Below the pieces are notes generated by a model. It was not told where the DNA came from. It saw only the letters and a program-made list of their open reading frames with translations, and ran no database searches. 64,000 bases of DNA. It comes from Anaspis maculata. Taxonomy: Eukaryota; Arthropoda; Insecta; Coleoptera; Scraptiidae. Below are positions 58,381-64,000 of the stretch, one piece after another; position 1 is the stretch's first letter; every line of letters begins with the position of its first letter. The translations under genes were made by a program, and so were the position numbers. Location: the NCBI GenBank assembly GCA_949128115.1, contig OX421966.1, forward strand, positions 1,922,001 through 1,986,000, given 5' to 3'.

Positions 58381-60080
58381 CGCTGATGACATCCAGAATT
58401 TCTCTTTTTTCCTTTCGAGGCTTTCTTGGAAGATATTCTCTGGAGCTTCTCATGAATCTGCCGAAAATTGATGTGTATATTTTGAAGAAAAGATCTCACA
58501 CAATTTCTGGAACTAGTGCCTCCAAGATCATTCATACCAGCTCCAGAATTATCTCATCAATTGTTTTCGTTGATCTGTTTTCACCTTCTGGCAAAATGAC
58601 AATTCACAAGTATTCTCCAATAGTATCTCACGACGTTTTGACTTTGAATGAATCTCACGCAGTTTTCTACAACGGTGCCTTTGATATCTTTCGCAAAATT
58701 TTGAAAGTTATAGTTTTTCCTTCGGCCTGGATGAACTTTCTTGCGAAATCATTTCTGGTATCATTCACTGACTTTCTGAGAATTTCTTACTAATTTTTTG
58801 GGTCCAGCGGGGGTCTCACAATATCTCAAAATACGTTTCACGGTATTTTTAACCAGTATTCCCTTTGATAAGTGGATTCATGCCTTCTTTGTGGAATGAG
58901 TCCAAGGATTTTCCACACAAACTTGCTGAGAACTCGCGACGTTCTCACAAAAGAATAGATTTCAACACATCCTCCGAAGCAGTACTTCTAATAACATTTC
59001 CACAATGTTCAAAACTATCGTATTTCCTTCGACCCATCAGCTTTTCTGCACAATCTATCCTCGAATTTCTCTCACGCATATACCGAGAATGCCTCGCATA
59101 GTTCCCGAGAAGTAGATTTAACGTTATTCCTCAAGACAACGCCCTTGGAATTATTTCCAAAATATTTAAATCACACATTGCAGCCCTCTCGCGAGATGAT
59201 TACTCAAGTTTCTCACGAGTTTACCGCAGAAGTGCTCAGGGAATAAATCTCACGCAATTTCTCAATAGAGTGATGACTTTCTTTAAAAATATCTCAAATC
59301 TTCCCAGCTGATATTTTCTTTTATAGGTTTGAGCTCCCCGACGAAATGATTCATAGAACTTTGAATCCATGAAACTCACGAATTCACTGAGTTTCTCACA
59401 AGTTCTCATAGAGAATAGTTCACACGATTCTTGTCAGAACGGTATCTCTCACATCATTATTGAGATGTTTGAACTTGTGGTGTTCTCTATGATCGTTTGA
59501 AAGTTTTTCCAAAGTGATTTCTGGGAATTCATTCTTCGAATTTAGTGAAAATGCTTCACGACATTTTGAAATGAATAGATCTCACACCAAACTATTCCTG
59601 GAGCTATTTATGGAATTTTTTCTCCGAAAACATCATGAATTCTCAGTGAACTTGTGAAAAGCTCTGAGAATCAATTCGCGAGTAAGCCTCAAAAACAATC
59701 CAGCTATCAGCAGTAAAATTCAAGAATTTGCGAGTCTCCCTAACAAGTGTTTTTGTTGGCTTTTTGAATTTCTCAGGCAGAATGATCCGAAGTGGTTCTC
59801 ACGAATTGAGTGAGAGTGCCTCAGAACGTCATCATGAGTGATGGATCTACGCGATTTCTCGAAACCGCGTGCATCATCTTTTTAGGATTCTTATCAAAAT
59901 GAATATCGGGATTTCTCATTTCATTGAGAATATTTCACAAAATTCTCGAGAAACAGATCTCACGCGATCATCTCAAATATGTTTGTAGTCAAACTGCACC
60001 AAGGAAACAGATTGTTTCCGGAAACTATTTCAATTTATTCCAGACTCATTCATTTATTTGGAACACATTTTTTATGAAAT
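58381..60080 (+). repeat. Degenerate ~165-180-bp repeat family, forward orientation
   Basis: The orientation switches near 58380. Forward words follow: TAGTATCTCACGACG, AATCTCACGCAATTTCTC, TTTCTCACGAGTTTACC and CAGATCTCACGCGATC. The 135-codon frame at 58386-58793 is a product of this repeat and shows no domain. Confidence 0.7.
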
Positions 60081-61035
60081 AATCTACTAGATCATTGAGA
60101 AATAAATTCATATGTTACGCATGATCTTTGGCCGTCTTGAGAAATTCATTGGAAATTCTCGGTAAGCTTGTGAAAAATCCCTAAAATGATTTCTAATGTC
60201 TAGTGTAGATCCTGGCGACTAATAAACGTTGTATTGTATTGTATCTTTTCGCAAATAAGTTTGTAAGTTCACTGAAAACGGTTTATCTTCACAAAATTCT
60301 GGAACCAATATCAGAGACACCATGATTGTAGAAGATCGCGTGAGATTCATTTCCTATCAGAACGTCGTAAGAATAAAGTGTAAACTGGTCAACGAAAACA
60401 CATGTTGAGACAGTACTCTCCGGCCCAGATATCGGAGGCACCAATTCCAAAAATTGCGTGAGATCTATTTTTCGAAAACTTCATGAATTCGCAGTCGATT
60501 CGTGAGAAATCGAAGATATCATCCAACGAAAACATGTCAACATGGTTTGATGACTGGTTAAGACAAACTCTCGGGCCTAGGTCAGGGAGGCACTTACTCC
60601 AAAAATTGCGTGAGATCTATTTCTCAGGAACGTCATAAAGTCGCAGTCGATTCGTGATAGATCAGAGATATCAATCAACGAAAACATGTCAGCCGGCCAA
60701 AGAATACGATAGGTTGAAAAAGCTTCGAACATTCTGAAGATGATGTTCGATGACTGTTTTGAAAAATGGCGTGAGATGGATTCTCGTCAAAACGTCGTGA
60801 GTTCTCAGCGAGAAATCCTGAAAAGCACACCCCGAGAAAGCGTTGTCAGGTCAATGAGATTGTAAGCTCAAATCAGAAACTGGAACATGATTTTGTGAGC
60901 ACTCTTTTGAGAAATCGTGAGACCTTTGAGTGTCCCGGGAAATGCGTGAGAAATTTTCAGAAATTTTGTGAGAAATCCCAGGGATCATTTCACGGGAAAA
61001 TTTGTACTGGTCGAAGGAAACACTTCAACTTTGAA
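60081..61035 (-). repeat. Degenerate ~165-180-bp repeat family, reverse orientation (last block)
   Basis: Reverse copies return: AAATTGCGTGAGATCTATTT occurs at about 60450 and 60606, with matching flanks CGCAGTCGATTCGTGA. The block ends where the 254-bp satellite begins. Confidence 0.7.
60195..60246 (+). mobile_element. Short non-LTR retrotransposon 3' end with (GTATT)n tail
   Basis: About 50 bp reading CTAGTGTAGATCCTGGCGAC, then TAATAAACG, then GTATTGTATTGTAT. An AATAAA followed by a short 5-mer repeat tail is typical of the 3' ends of insect non-LTR elements (I/Jockey-like). Only the extreme end is present and it interrupts the surrounding repeat. Confidence 0.5.
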
Positions 61036-64000
61036 AAAACTTGATATTTCCACGGTTTCCAAGGATTTGTGGAAGGCTCAAGATTCCTAAGGGACTTTTA
61101 GGAATTGACAGAAATTTGTATGTATGATTTGTATGAGACTTTGAGAGATTTCTAAAGGTTTCCTTGAGGTTATTGAAGAATTTATAAAGACTTTCACGGG
61201 ATCACCAGGGATTCCTAAGGATTTTTATGGAATTTCCAGAGCTTTCCACGACAATTCTATAATTTTCCAGGGACTCCTGAAACCTACCAATGATTTACAA
61301 ATATTTTTTGATATCTCTATGGTTTTCAAGAATTTCTGGGAGGCTCAAGATTTCTGAGGGACTTTTAGGAATTCACAGAGATTTGTATGAGATTTTGAGG
61401 GATTTTTGAAAGTTTCCACGAAATTTTTGAAGGATTTCTAAGGATTTCCACGGAATCACCAGGGATTCCAAAGAATTTGTATAAAATTTTTAAATCTCTC
61501 TACGACAATTCTATGATTTTCCAGAGACTTCTGGGACCTACCAATAATTTTCATTATTTTCCGATATTTCTACGGCTTCTGATGATTTCTAGGAGGCTCA
61601 AGATTTTTTAGGAACTTTTAGGAACTCACAGAGATTTGTATGAGATTTTGAGGGATTTCTGAAGGTTTCAACGAGATTTTTGAAGACGTTCTGAGGATTT
61701 ATACGGTATCACTAGGGACTCCTAGAAATTTGTATAAAATTTTCTGAGCTTTCTAGGGCAATTTTATGTTTTTCCAGGGACTTCTGAAACCTACCAATAA
61801 TTTTCAATTATTTTTTGATATTTCTACGGTTTCCTAGGATTCCTGGGAGGCTTGAGATTTCTAAGGGAATTTTGGGAATTCACGGAGATTTGTATGAGAT
61901 TCTGAAAAATTTCTAAAGCTTTCCACGAGATTTTTGAAAAATTTTGAAGGATTTTCACGGGATAACCAGGGACTCCTGACGATCTGTATGGAATTTCCAA
62001 AGCTTTCCACGACAATTTTATGATTTTCCAGAGACTCCTGAAACCTACCAATAATTTCCAGTTATCTTTTCTTATTTCTACGGTTTCTAAGGATTTCTGG
62101 GAGGCTCAAGATTTCTGAGGGACTTTTAGGAATTGACAAAAATTTGTATAAGATTTTGAGGGATTATCAAGGTTTCCACGAGATTTTTGAAAAACTTCTG
62201 AGTATTTCCACGGGATCACCAGGGGTCCCCAAGGATTCGTATGGGATTTCCAAAGCTTTCCACGAAAATTCTATGATTTTTCAGGGACTCCTGAACTCCT
62301 GAGACCTACCAATAATTTCCAAGTATTTTGTGATATTTCTACGGTTTTCAAGGATTTCTGGGAGGCTCCAGATATCTGAGGGACTTTTAGGAATTCACAG
62401 AGATTTGTATGAGAGTTTGTGGTATTTTTGAAGGTTTCCACGAGATTTTTGAAAAACTTCTGAGGATTTCCACGGGATTACCAGGGATTCTTATAGATTT
62501 GTATGGAATTTTCAAAGCTTCCCACGACAATTCTATAATTTTCCAGAGACTCCTAAAACCTACCAATACTTTCCAAGGCTTTTTTTCATTTCTACGGTTT
62601 CTAAGGATTTCTGGGAGGCTCAAAATTTTCTATTGCAATTTTAGGAATTGACAGAGGTTTGTTTGGGATTTTGAGTTATTTCTAAAGGTCGCCACGAGAT
62701 TTTTGAAGAATTCCTGGGGATTTCCACAGGTTCGTCAGGGAATCTCAAGGATTTGTATGGGATTTCTAGAGCTTTCCACGACAATCCTATAGTTTTTCAG
62801 GGACTCCTGAAACCTACCAATGATTTACAAATATTTTTTGATATTTCTATGGTTTTCAAGAATTTCTGGGAGGCTCAAGATTTCTGAGGGACTTTTAGGA
62901 ATTCACAGAGATTTGTATGAGATTTTGAGGGATTTTTGAAAGTTTCCACGAAATTTTTGAAGGATTTCTAAGGATTTCCACGGAATCACCAGGGATTCCA
63001 AAGAATTTGTATAGAATTTTTAAAGCTCTCTACGACAATTCTATGATTTTCCAGAGACTTCTGGGACCTACCAATAATTTTCATCATTTTCCGATATTTC
63101 TACGGTTTCTAAGGATTTCTGGGAGGCTCAAGATTTCTTAGGAACTTTTAGGAACTCACAGAGATTTGTATAAGATTTTGAGGGATTTCTGAAGGTTTCA
63201 ACGAGATTTTTGAAGACGTTCTGAGGATTTACACGGTATCACTAGGGATTCCTAAAAATTTGTATGAAATTTTCTGAGCTTTCTAGGGCAATTTTATGTT
63301 TTTCCAGGGACTTCTGAAACCTACCAATAATATTCAATTATTTTTTGATATTTCTACGGTTTCCTAGGATTCCTGGGAGGCTTGAGATTTCTAAGGGAAT
63401 TTTGGGAATTCACGGAGATTTGTATGAGATTCTGAAAAATTTCTAAAGCTTTCCACGAGATTTTTGAAAAATTTTGAAGGATTTTCACGGGATAACCAGG
63501 GACTCCTGACGATCTGTATGGAATTTCCAAAGCTTTCCACGACAATTTTATGATTTTCCAGAGACTCCTGAAACCTACCAATAATTTCCAGTTATCTTTT
63601 CTTATTTCTACGGTTTCTAAGGATTTCTGGGAGGCTCAAGATTTCTGAGGGACTTTCAGGAATTGACAGAAATTTGTATAAGATTTTGAGGGATTTCCAA
63701 AGGTTTCCACAAGATTTTTGAAAAACTTCTGAGGATTTCCACGGGATAACCAGGGATCCCCAAAGATTCGTATGGGATTTCCAAAGCTTTCCACGAAAAT
63801 TCTATGATTTTTCAGGGACTCCTGAACTCCTGAGACCTACCAATGATTTCCAAGTATTTTGTGATATTTCTACGGTTTTCAAGGATTTCTGGGAGGCTCA
63901 GGATATCTGAGGGACTTTTAGGAATTCACAGACATTTGTATAAGAGTTTGTGGGATTTTTAAAGGTTTCCACGAGATCTTTGAAGAACTTCTGAGGATTT
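61036..64000. repeat. 254-bp satellite with a six-monomer (1,530-bp) higher-order repeat
   Basis: The word ATTTCTACGG or a near variant recurs at 61046, 61313, 61565, 61820, 62074, 62335, 62588, 62843, 63096, 63350, 63604 and 63866, with a mean spacing of ~256 bp. Monomers six apart match far better than neighbours: 61313/62843, 61565/63096, 61820/63350, 62074/63604 and 62335/63866 are all 1,530-1,531 bp apart. The identical 75-codon frames at 61824-62051 and 63354-63581 come from this. The consensus includes GGAGGCTCAAGATTTCTGAG, CCACGAGATTTTTGAA and ACCAGGGATTCC. The array runs off the window. Confidence 0.95.

Noticed and set aside
58386..58793. 135-codon frame
   Set aside because: It begins at an orientation switch of the ~165-bp repeat family, is made of its monomers, and has no recognisable domain.
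61824..63581. Identical 75-codon frames 1,530 bp apart
   Set aside because: Identity is explained by the six-monomer higher-order repeat of the 254-bp satellite.

Overview
The window looks like repeat-rich eukaryotic heterochromatin, most likely from an insect. I base this on the AT-rich spacer, scattered TAGGTA-type microsatellites, ends of non-LTR retrotransposons, a Polinton-type element, and nearly continuous satellite DNA with higher-order repeats (HORs). The species cannot be read from the sequence; a sternorrhynchan hemipteran is only a guess. I see no conserved cellular gene, rRNA, tRNA or CRISPR array. The only believable protein genes lie inside the transposable element.

Layout. 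(1) 1-22772 is a tandem array of a ~392-bp satellite built from nested dimer, trimer and tetramer higher-order repeats. It resumes in phase at 32625 and ends near 35508. (2) 22773-32624 is a 9,852-bp Polinton/Maverick-type element inserted into one satellite monomer. It has 2.2-kb terminal inverted repeats (TIRs), AG...CT termini and a 6-bp target site duplication GCGATA. It has lost the usual Polinton core genes. It keeps a C-terminal integrase remnant, an inverted scrap of the same integrase end, a 219-aa gene whose 3' end lies in the right TIR, a small TATA-headed ORF duplicated in both TIRs, and an intact gene for a pogo/CENP-B-type DNA-binding protein without a transposase domain. Between that gene and the integrase remnant is an array of 59-bp repeats, each with a perfect TGACGTCA (CRE) palindrome. 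(3) 35509-37190 is spacer. (4) 37815-44060 is a degenerate ~100-bp repeat array rich in TTCnnGAAnnTTC, the consensus of a heat shock element. (5) A degenerate ~165-180-bp repeat family (centre TTCTCGCGAGAA, flanks TCTCACG) occupies 37190-37700, 44062-45720, 48200-54170 and 57380-61035 in alternating orientation. It includes a ~2.7-kb tandem duplication. (6) 45928-47198 is a foldback element with 245-bp arms. (7) 55965-57166 holds three copies of a ~425-bp repeat. (8) 61036 to the window end is a ~254-bp satellite in a six-monomer, 1,530-bp higher-order repeat.

The most notable parts are the Polinton derivative and the heat-shock-element array. The first pairs a DNA-binding-domain-only protein with an iterated CRE array that sits upstream of that protein's own TATA/Inr promoter, which resembles a viral homologous-region enhancer or origin. 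The second is reminiscent of HSF-bound satellites known in other animals. Both functional readings are inference; the sequence structures are directly visible.
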